Shown here in pieces: positions 1 through 7,834 of a stretch of 64,000 nucleotides of DNA. Position 1 is the first letter of the stretch. Each line of letters begins with the position of its first letter. The translations under genes and the position numbers were made by a program. The stretch spans positions 124,001-188,000 of the forward strand of contig NZ_PQGD01000011.1 of assembly GCF_002915575.1 (NCBI RefSeq), read 5' to 3'. The notes below the pieces were generated by a model. The model was not told the DNA's origin and searched no databases. It saw nothing but the letters and a program-made list of their open reading frames with translations. The DNA is from Superficieibacter electus. GTDB taxonomy: Bacteria; Pseudomonadota; Gammaproteobacteria; Enterobacterales; Enterobacteriaceae.

Positions 1-1054
1 GTCCTTCCAGACGGCGCATAAAGACGTCTGGGATTACGATCAGGGTTCACAGCCCACGCTGGTGGATTACCCCGGTAAAGATGGCAGTGTACCGGCGATT
101 ATCGTACCGACCAAACAGGGCGAGATTTATGTTCTCGACCGCCGGACAGGGAGATCACTGTTTGGCGTTGAAGAACGCGCCGTTCCCGGCGGCGGGGTAG
201 AGCCGGAAGCGCGCTCGCCTACCCAGCCCTACTCGCTGTTCCATCACCTGAGCAAGCCCGATCTGACGCCGAAAGATATGTGGGGATTAACGCCGCTCGA
301 TCAGTTAGTCTGCCGTATTCAGTTTCAGAAGGCCGGTTATAAAGGCCAGTACACGCCACCGGAATCTCAGCGCCATACCATTGAGTATCCAGGGTATAAC
401 GGCGGTTCCGACTGGGGCAGCGTGGCGGTCGATCCGCAGCGCGGGTTAATCATTGCCAACTACAATGATATGCCGAACTACAACATTCTCGTGCCGCGCG
501 CCAAAGCCGACAAGCTGGGCTGGAAACCGCGCGATGAAATTACTCATAATCCACACGATGAAGGCCATGCTGAAGGTGCAGGCGATCCGCAAATCGGTGT
601 GCCGTATGCGGTAAACGTTAACGCGGGCTGGCGCTTGCCGATAACGGGAATGCTGTGTAAGGAGCCACCTTACGGTGGTATTCGCGCGATCGATATGCGT
701 GACGGCCGCACCGTATGGGATCGCCCTTTAGGAACCGCCCGGCGTAATGGGCCATTTGGCCTGCCGACAGGGCTGCCTATTAACATCGGTACGCCAAATA
801 ATGGCGGCTCGGTGGTTACGTCCAGCGGGCTGATCTTCATCGCGGCAGCAACGGATGACCTGATTCGGGCCATTGATATTACCAGCGGTAAAACCGTCTG
901 GAGCGCCCCGCTTCCCGCTGGCGGCCAGGCGAACCCGATGATCTATACTCAAAATGGACGCGAGTATGTGGTCATTGCCGCAGGTGGGCATCACTTTATG
1001 GAGACGCCTGCGGGGGATTATGTTCTCGCGTATGCGCTGCCGGAGAAAAAGTAA
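1..1054 (+). CDS. PQQ-dependent membrane dehydrogenase, glucose/quinate/shikimate family (3' part)
   Basis: Only the last ~350 residues are present; the frame is open from base 2, so the gene begins outside the window. The piece matches the C-terminal beta-propeller of membrane quinoprotein dehydrogenases such as E. coli Gcd: the propeller motif VWDYD near the edge, LDRRTGR, DMWGLTPLDQLVCR, and the closing blade with PAGGQANPM and AGGHHF. Family members oxidise aldoses or cyclic polyols in the periplasm with pyrroloquinoline quinone and pass electrons to ubiquinone; the N-terminal membrane helices would lie upstream. E. coli gcd sits at another locus, so this is probably a second family member. 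Substrate (glucose, quinate or another polyol) cannot be told from this part. Confidence 0.85.
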   Translation, partial: SFQTAHKDVWDYDQGSQPTLVDYPGKDGSVPAIIVPTKQGEIYVLDRRTGRSLFGVEERAVPGGGVEPEARSPTQPYSLFHHLSKPDLTPKDMWGLTPLDQLVCRIQFQKAGYKGQYTPPESQRHTIEYPGYNGGSDWGSVAVDPQRGLIIANYNDMPNYNILVPRAKADKLGWKPRDEITHNPHDEGHAEGAGDPQIGVPYAVNVNAGWRLPITGMLCKEPPYGGIRAIDMRDGRTVWDRPLGTARRNGPFGLPTGLPINIGTPNNGGSVVTSSGLIFIAAATDDLIRAIDITSGKTVWSAPLPAGGQANPMIYTQNGREYVVIAAGGHHFMETPAGDYVLAYALPEKK

Positions 1055-1105
1055 CAGAGTAAGACGCGCGCCGGGATGGCGCGCTCATATCTGGCTCCGC
1101 AAAAC

Positions 1106-1140
1106 GATGCCGGGTGGCGGCTTCGCCTTTCCCGGCCTAC
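1106..1140. repeat. REP (palindromic) element
   Basis: GC-rich imperfect palindrome of the enterobacterial REP type (GCCGGGTGGCGGCTTCGCC arm, closing with CCCGGCCTAC) just after the dehydrogenase gene. It may stabilise or terminate the upstream transcript. Confidence 0.8.
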
Positions 1141-1177
1141 AAATAATTACCAGTCAACAACGCATTAACCACCAGAA

Positions 1178-1354
1178 ATATTGTCCACGGCGGTATATCT
1201 CACAAGTTGTCCACCCGTAGGTCTGTGCAAGCGCAGCGCCGCCAGGCATATCGTCCACGGCGGTATATCTCCCGGGCGCGTTAACACAAGTTGTTCACCC
1301 GTAGGCCTGGGCAAGCACAGCGCCGCCAGGCATATCGTCCACGGCGGTATATCT
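1178..1354. repeat. Compound tandem repeat: three short units alternating with REP-like arms
   Basis: A 23-bp unit containing GTCCACGGCGGTATATCT occurs at about 1178-1200, 1248-1270 and 1332-1354. Between the copies lie two near-identical ~47-bp segments (about 1201-1247 and 1284-1331) carrying ACAAGTTGTCCACCCGTAGG and a REP-like CGCAGCGCCGCCAGGC arm. Together with the REP at 1106-1140 this fills nearly all of the 334-bp gap between the dehydrogenase and the GFA gene. No coding potential is seen. Confidence 0.85.
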
Positions 1355-1388
1355 CTTTTACGACACCTCACCATACAGGAGAGAACTT

Positions 1389-1832
1389 ATGACCACATCA
1401 CTCGAGCCCCATCGCGGACAGTGTCACTGCGGCGCGGTGCAGTTTGAAGTCAAACTCAGCGATAGTTTCAATACCATTCGTCGCTGTACCTGTTCGTATT
1501 GCCGGATGCGCGGCGCGGTGGTGGTTTCTGCCGAAGCGGGCGGGATCACTTTTTTTCGCGGCGAAGAGGTGCTGACCAGCTACCGTTTTAATACCGGCAA
1601 AGCACAGCACTTCTTTTGTTCGCGCTGCGGCATTTATACTTATCACCAGCGGCGCTCTAATCCCAATCAATTTGGCGTCAATGTCGCCTGTCTGGAAGGC
1701 GTCAGCCCATTTGATTTCCCGGCTGTGCCCGTTTATGACGGCGTAAATCACCCTAACGACAACAATGGGGTTTCACTTCTGGCCGGAACCCTGATCTTCA
1801 GGCCGACGGAAAAGGACCAAACCGGGGCCTGA
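1389..1832 (+). CDS. GFA-family zinc protein (glutathione-dependent formaldehyde-activating enzyme-like)
   Basis: A 147-residue protein of the GFA/CENP-V fold. The zinc-ligand pattern is visible: QCHCGAV near residue 13, RRCTCSYCRM near residue 33 and FFCSRCGIYTYH near residue 76, plus the typical ending NVACLEG. Family members bind structural zinc through these cysteines; the founding enzyme condenses formaldehyde with glutathione, but most short bacterial homologues have no proven activity. The start at 1389 is supported by GGAGAG nine bases upstream. It stands alone between a repeat block and a convergent LysR gene, so context does not suggest a pathway. Family assignment is firm; function is not. 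Confidence 0.85.
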   Translation: MTTSLEPHRGQCHCGAVQFEVKLSDSFNTIRRCTCSYCRMRGAVVVSAEAGGITFFRGEEVLTSYRFNTGKAQHFFCSRCGIYTYHQRRSNPNQFGVNVACLEGVSPFDFPAVPVYDGVNHPNDNNGVSLLAGTLIFRPTEKDQTGA

Positions 1833-1840
1833 GCATGTTG

Positions 1841-2731
1841 TCATAACGCCCGGGCGAAAATATCGCTGACCCAGTTCAGGAATACATCCAGACGGCGTGA
1901 AGCCCGGCGCTCACCCGCATAGATAGCATTGATTTGTAAAGAGCCAGGTGGATATGCCGCCAACACTTCCACCAGCTCACCGCGCCGCAATTGCTCCTCA
2001 AAGCGATAGCGGGGAGCCTGAATAAGTCCCAGTCCCTGCGCCGCCAGCGCTGCCGCGGTATCCGAATTATCCGTCATCACCCGGGCGGGTAACAGGCGGG
2101 ATTCCGTGCGGCCATTGCGAATAAAATTCAGCGGCATCACGTCGCCACTTTGCGATGACACAAAGCCGATCATGTGATGAGAGGCCAGATCGTCAGGGCT
2201 GCGCGGGGTTCCGTATGCGGCCAGATAGTCCGGGCTGGCACAGGTAATTTCCGGCAGATAGCCCAGCCGACGCAGTCGCAAGCTGCTGTCCTCCGGCACG
2301 CCAACCCGGATCACACAGTCGATGCCCTCACGCACCAGATTAACAAAGCGATCCGTTTGCCCAAAGGTAATGACGATATCCGGATACTGACGGAGAAAGC
2401 CAGGCAACTCCGGCACCAGGAACGTCCGTGTCAGCAGGCCGGAGGCGTTGATACGAAGATGGCCACCTGGTGCTGCTTTGCGAAAAACACTCCAGGTATC
2501 TTCAATGTCCCCCAGCACCGCCCTGGCGCGGCGGTGAAACTCTTCGCCCTCCGGTGTTGGCTTGACCTCACGCGTGGTACGTGCCAGTAACTGTACGCCA
2601 GTTTCCTGTTCCAGCTGTTTTATCGCATTGGTCGCCGTGGACCTGGCAATCCCCAGCGCCTGTGCCGCGTGTAAAAAACTGCCCCCTTCTACAATGCGTA
2701 CAAAAAGCTGTAGCTGCTGAATTTTGTCCAC
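1841..2731 (-). CDS. LysR-family transcriptional regulator
   Basis: 296 residues with an N-terminal winged helix-turn-helix (residues ~1-60; FVRIVEGGSFLHAAQALGIA, TNAIKQLE) and a LysR co-inducer domain. The best start is GTG, with GAGGAG seven bases upstream. It diverges from the SDR gene at 2863 across a 131-bp gap, the usual arrangement for a LysR protein controlling its neighbour and itself. It belongs to the large branch often found beside SDR or quinone-reductase genes. The inducer is unknown. Confidence 0.9.
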   Translation of the reverse strand: MDKIQQLQLFVRIVEGGSFLHAAQALGIARSTATNAIKQLEQETGVQLLARTTREVKPTPEGEEFHRRARAVLGDIEDTWSVFRKAAPGGHLRINASGLLTRTFLVPELPGFLRQYPDIVITFGQTDRFVNLVREGIDCVIRVGVPEDSSLRLRRLGYLPEITCASPDYLAAYGTPRSPDDLASHHMIGFVSSQSGDVMPLNFIRNGRTESRLLPARVMTDNSDTAAALAAQGLGLIQAPRYRFEEQLRRGELVEVLAAYPPGSLQINAIYAGERRASRRLDVFLNWVSDIFARAL

Positions 2732-2862
2732 CGGATGCTCCTCGTTTCAGTCTCCTATTATTAGTGAGAAATGAATTATCATGTCAATTTTCAGACGATT
2801 ATTTTTAACAAACCGTTGGCTATAGTGCTTGTGAAGATGATTGATTAACGGGAGCACAAGCT

Positions 2863-3597
2863 ATGCAGAACACAAAAGTCGCAATTGTGACAGGCGCGTC
2901 GCGCGGTATCGGTGCTGAGATTGCCCGCGGCCTTGCCGCTGACGGCATCGCAGTTGTGGTTAATTACGCGCGCAGCAGTGAGCAGGCTGATGCCGTCGTT
3001 GCCGACATTACCTCCACTGGCGGTAAAGCGCTTGCTATACAGGCCGATATTGCCGGGCCTGATGCGGCAGAAAAGCTGTTCCGCGCCGCTGAAGACGCCT
3101 TCGGCAACGTCGATATTCTGGTTAATAATGCCGGTGTGATGGAACTGGCACCGATTTCGGCTACCGCCGATGACAGCTTTGAGCGTCAGCTCGCCATCAA
3201 TCTGGCCGCCCCCTTTCGCCTGATGCGTGAAGCCGCTAAACGTCTGAACGACCAGGGGCGCATCATCAATTTTTCCTCAAGCGTTGTGGGACTGTATCAG
3301 CCGCAGTACGGCGTCTATGCGGCAACGAAAGCAGCCATTGAAGCCCTGACGCATATCCTGCCTAAAGAGCTGGGCGCGCGCGCCATCACGGTTAACGCAA
3401 TCGCCCCCGGCCCGGTGGCAACGGATCTTTTCCTTAACGGGAAAAGCGACGAACTGGTTGAACGAATTAAAAATATGAACCCGCTGGGCCGCCTTGGCGA
3501 ACCGCAGGACATCATGCAGGTGGTCCGTTTTCTGGCAGGTCAGGAAAGCGGCTGGATTAACGGCCAGATCATTCGCGTTAACGGCGGCGTGATCTGA
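2863..3597 (+). CDS. SDR-family NAD(P)-dependent oxidoreductase
   Basis: 244 residues, standard length for a classical short-chain dehydrogenase. Visible motifs are the nucleotide-binding TGASRGIG (residues ~9-16), the structural NNAG (~87-90), the catalytic serine in FSSSVVG, the YAATK catalytic Tyr-Lys pair (~153-157) and the IAPGPVATD loop. It probably reduces a carbonyl or oxidises an alcohol with NADPH or NADH in the cytoplasm; the substrate is unknown. GGGAG precedes the ATG by about nine bases. The tautomerase gene starts 23 bp downstream, so the two are likely co-transcribed under the divergent LysR regulator. Confidence 0.9.
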   Translation: MQNTKVAIVTGASRGIGAEIARGLAADGIAVVVNYARSSEQADAVVADITSTGGKALAIQADIAGPDAAEKLFRAAEDAFGNVDILVNNAGVMELAPISATADDSFERQLAINLAAPFRLMREAAKRLNDQGRIINFSSSVVGLYQPQYGVYAATKAAIEALTHILPKELGARAITVNAIAPGPVATDLFLNGKSDELVERIKNMNPLGRLGEPQDIMQVVRFLAGQESGWINGQIIRVNGGVI

Positions 3598-3620
3598 TCC
3601 TTTTATAAGTGGAGAAAACG

Positions 3621-3830
3621 ATGCCTTTCGTGAATATTAAAACGCCAGAAGCCGCGCTGAGCGCGGAGCAGAAAGCGGAAATTGGACACCGGATCACTGA
3701 CCTGCTGGTCGAATACTTCTCTGAACATGCCCGTGCACATACCATGGTGCTGATCGAGGAAGTTAAAGATGGCGGTTATTACCGTGCCGATGCGCCTTTT
3801 AGCATTCCCCCGCAATACCGGGCGAGGTAA
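3621..3830 (+). CDS. Tautomerase-family protein (4-oxalocrotonate tautomerase-like)
   Basis: A 69-residue protein starting MPFVNIKTPE; removal of Met would expose the N-terminal proline that is the catalytic base of the tautomerase superfamily. The start at 3621 is chosen over an in-frame GTG at 3609 because only the ATG gives the N-terminal proline and because GGAG lies 6-10 bases upstream. The length is close to 4-OT and E. coli PptA (about 60-77). It probably forms an oligomer and catalyses keto-enol isomerisation. It follows the SDR gene by 23 bp, suggesting a small operon for a carbonyl compound. Confidence 0.8.
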   Translation: MPFVNIKTPEAALSAEQKAEIGHRITDLLVEYFSEHARAHTMVLIEEVKDGGYYRADAPFSIPPQYRAR

Positions 3831-3870
3831 ATGAACTCCCGGTTGATAAAATATTGGCCGGGATTTGCCA

Positions 3871-5181
3871 CTACTCTGTACCGCTGACCACCTGATTACG
3901 CCCCTGTTTTTTTGCCTTATAAAGGGCGGTATCAGCCTGATAAATCAATTCGCTGGCAATACTGTGTAACGGTTGTTCGCCAAAGCGGGCTTTCGCATCA
4001 TAGAGCGTCGCCACACCGATACTGATCGTTAAAAAGCCCGTCGGACTGGAAACATGCGGAATATTTAACGCGGTCACGCTCGCGCGCAGGCGTTCAGCGA
4101 CGAGGAGCGCACCGTTGATATCGGTACGCGGCAGGATCACCAGAAACTCTTCGCCGCCATAACGGCTGATGTTATCTTCCGGCCGCAGGCTGGCGGATAC
4201 CAGCGCTTTAGTAACCGCACGCAGGCAATCATCACCGGACTGATGTCCCTGGTTATCGTTGAAATTTTTGAAAAAGTCGATGTCTGCCAGGCAAATAGAG
4301 AGCGGTAACCCTTGTTCAAGCGCAAGCGCGATTTCATTGAGCAGAAACTCATCCATATGACGGCGATTAAACAGCCCGGTCAGATGATCCAACTGGGCAA
4401 ACTGCTGCAGCACCTGGTTTGCACTCGCCAGCTTTTGTTCTGCCAGTCGGCGAGCGGTAATGTCTACCCAGGTTACCGATAACCCGATAACGTTATCCGT
4501 GGCATCATAAACCGGTACCGGCTGCGTATAGTAATAACGCTCGCAAAACATGACCTCCCGTCCGGGAATATCCACGCTGTTATCCGCCGCCACAAAATCC
4601 TGCAAAAATTGCTGCCAGCATTCGGGCATGACATCAGGAAAATAATCGGCCACATCACCGCTTCCCGCACTGGCAAGCAGTCGCGTCATCGCCTTATTCG
4701 ACATGACGATGCGCCCGTTTAAATCAATCATGCAAAGTGCAACGGGCGTAGTGTCATAAATGGTCTCCAGCTGTAATACGCGCTCGCCAAGCGTGGAAAT
4801 ATTGCGATCGATACCGCGATAGCCGCTAAGGTTACCCTGGTCGTCAAACAGCGGAATGCCACTGGTTTCCAGTACCACAATAGTGCCATCAATCCGTCTG
4901 TTACGGTTTACCAGCCCGGAAAAGGCTCGTTTCGCGGTCACGATCTCCGTAAACGCCAGCCCAACCCGCTCGGCTTCTTCCGGTGGCATAAAATCGAATG
5001 GCGTCCGGCCCAGCACATAGTCCGGCGGATAGCCCAGCAGCTCGGTCACCACCCCGGAAACCCAGGTATAGCGCCCCTGGGCATCCACTTCCCATAGCCA
5101 GTCAGAATTATGATTAAGCAGATCAAACAGATGCTTTTCATCAACTTCATGGAAATAAGGACGCGTTTTTTCATTCGTCAT
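3871..5181 (-). CDS. PAS-PAS diguanylate cyclase
   Basis: 436 residues from the ATG at 5181 (an in-frame TTG at 5193 is less likely). Two PAS domains occupy about residues 18-128 and 138-245, the first with the conserved WLWEVDAQGRYTWVSG pattern. A C-terminal GGDEF domain carries an intact active-site GGEEF at 342-346, the metal site LADIDFFK at about 298-305, and RPED at 333-336, five residues before GGEEF, which is the canonical product-inhibition I-site. It should make c-di-GMP from GTP in response to a small ligand or redox cue. No membrane segment is seen, so it is cytoplasmic. It is monocistronic. Confidence 0.9.
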   Translation of the reverse strand: MTNEKTRPYFHEVDEKHLFDLLNHNSDWLWEVDAQGRYTWVSGVVTELLGYPPDYVLGRTPFDFMPPEEAERVGLAFTEIVTAKRAFSGLVNRNRRIDGTIVVLETSGIPLFDDQGNLSGYRGIDRNISTLGERVLQLETIYDTTPVALCMIDLNGRIVMSNKAMTRLLASAGSGDVADYFPDVMPECWQQFLQDFVAADNSVDIPGREVMFCERYYYTQPVPVYDATDNVIGLSVTWVDITARRLAEQKLASANQVLQQFAQLDHLTGLFNRRHMDEFLLNEIALALEQGLPLSICLADIDFFKNFNDNQGHQSGDDCLRAVTKALVSASLRPEDNISRYGGEEFLVILPRTDINGALLVAERLRASVTALNIPHVSSPTGFLTISIGVATLYDAKARFGEQPLHSIASELIYQADTALYKAKKQGRNQVVSGTE

Positions 5182-5363
5182 GGAGATGCTCAAATTGCGT
5201 TAAACAAAAACCAGGCCAGGGCAATAGAAGCTATTAAGATACAGGGAAGCGCGAGGCGAGAATAGTGATCATTGATGCAGTGAATATAAATATTCTTAAT
5301 ATATCCGCTATAAATGATTTTTGAACGTCAGATGACGAAAACAATGGGACAGGATGTGGAAAG

Positions 5364-5393
5364 AAAAAGCCCGGTGGTGTAAACCCACCGGGC
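5364..5393 (-). terminator. Rho-independent terminator of the glycerol-dehydrogenase-like gene
   Basis: Perfect 9-bp stem GCCCGGTGG/CCACCGGGC (5369-5377 and 5385-5393). Read on the minus strand it is followed by a T run (AAAAA at 5364-5368 on the plus strand). It sits just after the stop at 5404. Confidence 0.85.
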
Positions 5394-5403
5394 GCGGGGC
5401 ATA

Positions 5404-6504
5404 TTAACGTTTTGCTTTCAGGCGGCGGCCTTCTGCATCTGCCGCACGCATTGCTGCCAGTACATTGACCGGCGTTACCTCGTAAGGCTCGTTATGCATG
5501 GTTTCGCCAGCCTGGCAGGAAGCCTCGGCGGCTTTCAGCAGATCGTCATCGCTGACATCCGACAGACCAATATCCGCCAGTGTAGTTGGCAGGCCCAATT
5601 CCAGGCAGAATTCATAAACGGTGCTAATCAACTCCGGATCGCGATCGGTCAGCATCAGCATTGCTAACGTACCAAATGCGACTTTCTCGCCGTGCCAGTA
5701 ACGGTGAGTCTGAGGCAGCACTGTCAGGCCATTATGAATGGCGTGCGCAGCAGCCAGACCGCCGCTTTCAAAGCCAAGCCCAGAAAGCAGCGTATTAGCT
5801 TCGATAACGTGCTCCAGCGCAGGCGTGACTTTCTGCTGCTCACAGGCATTTTTCGCCTGGACACCATATTTCAGCAGCGTATCAAAGCACATGCGCGCCA
5901 GACCGTATGCTGACATTGGGCCTGGACGACCGGTCATGTTTCCAGCCAGTTTTACACGGCAATCGTCCGCTTCGAACCAGGTCGCCAGCGCATCACCAAT
6001 GCCGGACAGCAGGAAACGCACCGGAGCCTGAGCAATAACGGCAGAGTCCACGACCACCACATCAGGGTTGCGTGGGATCATCAGATAACGTTTAAACTGC
6101 CCTTGCTGGGTATAAATAACCACCAGGGAGCTGCATGGCGCATCGGTTGACGCGAGGGTCGGCACGATAACGATCGGGCGCTTTAAGGTTGCGCCGGTAG
6201 CTTTTGAGGTATCCAGCGTTTTCCCGCCGCCAATCCCGACAATAACTTCCGCGCCACAGGCTTTTGCCAGGCCGCAAATACGCTCAATTTCTTCGTCTGA
6301 GCATTCACTGTTGAAAATTTCAACCTGATAATCCAGCTTACCTTTCAGCGCGCCATCGATTTTATCGCCCAGCTTTTGATGAACAATCGGGTCCTGCAGC
6401 ACGAGGGCTTTTTTACCAAGGCGCAGAATTTCATCTGCCAGAGAGTGTTCGATTGCACCAGCGCCTTGAACATAGCGTCCGGGGAAAATAGCCGTAGTAA
6501 TCAT
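5404..6504 (-). CDS. Iron/zinc-containing glycerol dehydrogenase-like enzyme (GldA family)
   Basis: 366 residues, the standard length of the GldA family (group III metal-dependent alcohol dehydrogenases). The NAD-binding GIGGGKTLDTSK lies near residue 92, PTLASTDAP follows, and metal ligands are expected at GIGDALA (Asp), AAHAIHNGL (His) and QTHRYWHGEKVAFG (His). GldA reversibly oxidises glycerol to dihydroxyacetone with NAD+; relatives act on glyceraldehyde or 1,2-diols. AAGGAG precedes the ATG. It diverges from a DapA-family aldolase gene, and palindromes of the same design sit on both sides of the shared intergenic region, so both are probably controlled by the IclR regulator at 9041. The enzyme could reduce the aldehyde released by that aldolase. 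Confidence 0.85.
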   Translation of the reverse strand: MITTAIFPGRYVQGAGAIEHSLADEILRLGKKALVLQDPIVHQKLGDKIDGALKGKLDYQVEIFNSECSDEEIERICGLAKACGAEVIVGIGGGKTLDTSKATGATLKRPIVIVPTLASTDAPCSSLVVIYTQQGQFKRYLMIPRNPDVVVVDSAVIAQAPVRFLLSGIGDALATWFEADDCRVKLAGNMTGRPGPMSAYGLARMCFDTLLKYGVQAKNACEQQKVTPALEHVIEANTLLSGLGFESGGLAAAHAIHNGLTVLPQTHRYWHGEKVAFGTLAMLMLTDRDPELISTVYEFCLELGLPTTLADIGLSDVSDDDLLKAAEASCQAGETMHNEPYEVTPVNVLAAMRAADAEGRRLKAKR

Positions 6505-6528
6505 AAAATCTCCTTATAAATAATTACA

Positions 6529-6544
6529 GTTCCATATAGGGAAC
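6529..6544. promoter_or_regulatory. Palindromic operator candidate, copy 1 (IclR type)
   Basis: GTTCCATATAGGGAAC: perfect 5-bp arms around a 6-bp centre, in the leader of the minus-strand dehydrogenase. It agrees with the site at 6811-6826 at 13 of 16 positions. The 342-bp region between the two genes (6505-6846) is otherwise AT-rich; nothing else in it is recognised apart from a short direct repeat of GCACGT around 6670-6685. Confidence 0.5.
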
Positions 6545-6810
6545 CAGAGTTCTTATCTTCCTACTATCTTTACCCCATATTTAAAATCCGTCAACAACAG
6601 AATAGAAGATTCACTTTTACGTTATTCATGAAAAGAATATTTCGTAATTAATTTATTTATATTAATTATGCACGTTAATTGCACGTAAAATATTAACATT
6701 TAATATATACAGTCGATCAGATCACATAAATACTCACCACGACATTCCAGCGCAAAATATCTATTGCACCAAATTCTGATTAGGTAAATAATTCTCCGAA
6801 CAGAACAATG

Positions 6811-6826
6811 GTTCCACATACAGAAC
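6811..6826. promoter_or_regulatory. Palindromic operator candidate, copy 2 (IclR type)
   Basis: GTTCCACATACAGAAC, the same spacing as the site at 6529-6544 (arms 5 bp, centre 6 bp, one mismatch in the arms). It lies 20 bp before the preferred start of the aldolase gene. That argues for the start at 6847 rather than an upstream ATG at 6808, which has no Shine-Dalgarno sequence. Confidence 0.45.
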
Positions 6827-6846
6827 ACAAGGATGACAGTCTACAC

Positions 6847-7755
6847 ATGAATCTTGATCAATTTAAAGGGATATTCCCCCCCGTTCCCACTATCGTCACC
6901 CGCCAGGGCCAGCTTGACCGCGAAGGCATGGCACGCCTGCTCGATAAGGTCATCAACGATGGCGCAAATGGCATGCTGATCCTGGGCAGCGGCGGTGAAT
7001 TTAGCCACATGTCGCATCAAATGCGCCTTGAAGTTGCTGAATTTGCGCTCGAACACGTTGCAGGCCGCGTGCCCGTCATGATTGGCATTGCTGCGCCGGG
7101 AACCGATGAAACCATTGAGTATGGTCTGCATGCTGAGAAACATGGCGCGGCAGCGGTTCTGGTCGTTAACCCCTATTATGCTGTTTTAAATCCCGAGTTC
7201 ATTTATCACCATTATCGCAAAATTGCAGAAAGCCTGAAAACGCCAGTTCTGCTTTATAACTTCCCGGCCTTAACCGGGCAGGATATTGGCCTGGATGTTA
7301 TCGAACGTCTTGCCCGCGATGTCCCTAATATTGTGGGTATTAAGGATACGATTGATAATATCAGCCATACCCGTGAAATTATTAATCGGGTGCATGCTTT
7401 CCGTCGGGACTTTATTATTTTCTCCGGCTATGACGAATATATGCTTGATACCCTGATCCTTGGTGGTCATGGTGGCATTCCGGCAACGTTTAATATTGCG
7501 CCGCAGATTACTGGCGGCATTTATAAAGCGTTTATTGAGAAAAACTACGCAGAAGCGTTTGAAAAACAGCGCACGCTGGCCAAATTGTCTTCACTTTACG
7601 CTATTGAATCGCCGTTCTTTGGGGTCATCAAAGAGTGTATCAAAGCCGCTGGTACCGATATCTCCACTGACGTTATCGCGCCAACGCAAAAACTTTCTGC
7701 ACAAAAAATAGAGCAAGCGAAAACCATTCTTCGCTCCGCAGGCATCATCAAGTAA
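6847..7755 (+). CDS. DapA-family aldolase/lyase (YagE/YjhH-like 2-keto-3-deoxy acid aldolase)
   Basis: 302 residues, a class I (Schiff-base) aldolase TIM barrel. GSGGEF is at ~48-53, the catalytic Tyr in YNFPALTG at residue 137, and the Schiff-base lysine in GIKDTID at residue 166. The protein resembles E. coli YagE/YjhH, which cleave 2-keto-3-deoxygluconate-type acids to pyruvate and an aldehyde. The start at 6847 is preferred because an AAGGA precedes it at about 13 bases, length then equals YagE, and an operator-like palindrome lies upstream. Neighbours are a divergent GldA-like dehydrogenase, a broken nickel transporter and an IclR regulator, consistent with a small sugar-acid catabolic cluster. 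The precise keto acid is not predictable. Confidence 0.85.
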   Translation: MNLDQFKGIFPPVPTIVTRQGQLDREGMARLLDKVINDGANGMLILGSGGEFSHMSHQMRLEVAEFALEHVAGRVPVMIGIAAPGTDETIEYGLHAEKHGAAAVLVVNPYYAVLNPEFIYHHYRKIAESLKTPVLLYNFPALTGQDIGLDVIERLARDVPNIVGIKDTIDNISHTREIINRVHAFRRDFIIFSGYDEYMLDTLILGGHGGIPATFNIAPQITGGIYKAFIEKNYAEAFEKQRTLAKLSSLYAIESPFFGVIKECIKAAGTDISTDVIAPTQKLSAQKIEQAKTILRSAGIIK

Positions 7756-7781
7756 TCCAGCGGAAAATATGCTCTGCGTGT

Positions 7782-7811
7782 GTCAGGCTACAGCATGTTC
7801 TGTAGCCTGAC
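7782..7811. terminator. Perfect 12-bp hairpin between aldolase and nickel-transporter remnant
   Basis: GTCAGGCTACAG (7782-7793), loop CATGTT, CTGTAGCCTGAC (7800-7811). No T run follows on either strand, so it may be a processing or stability element rather than a classical terminator. Confidence 0.5.
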
Positions 7812-7834
7812 AAAACAGGGAATTTAAGGACACT

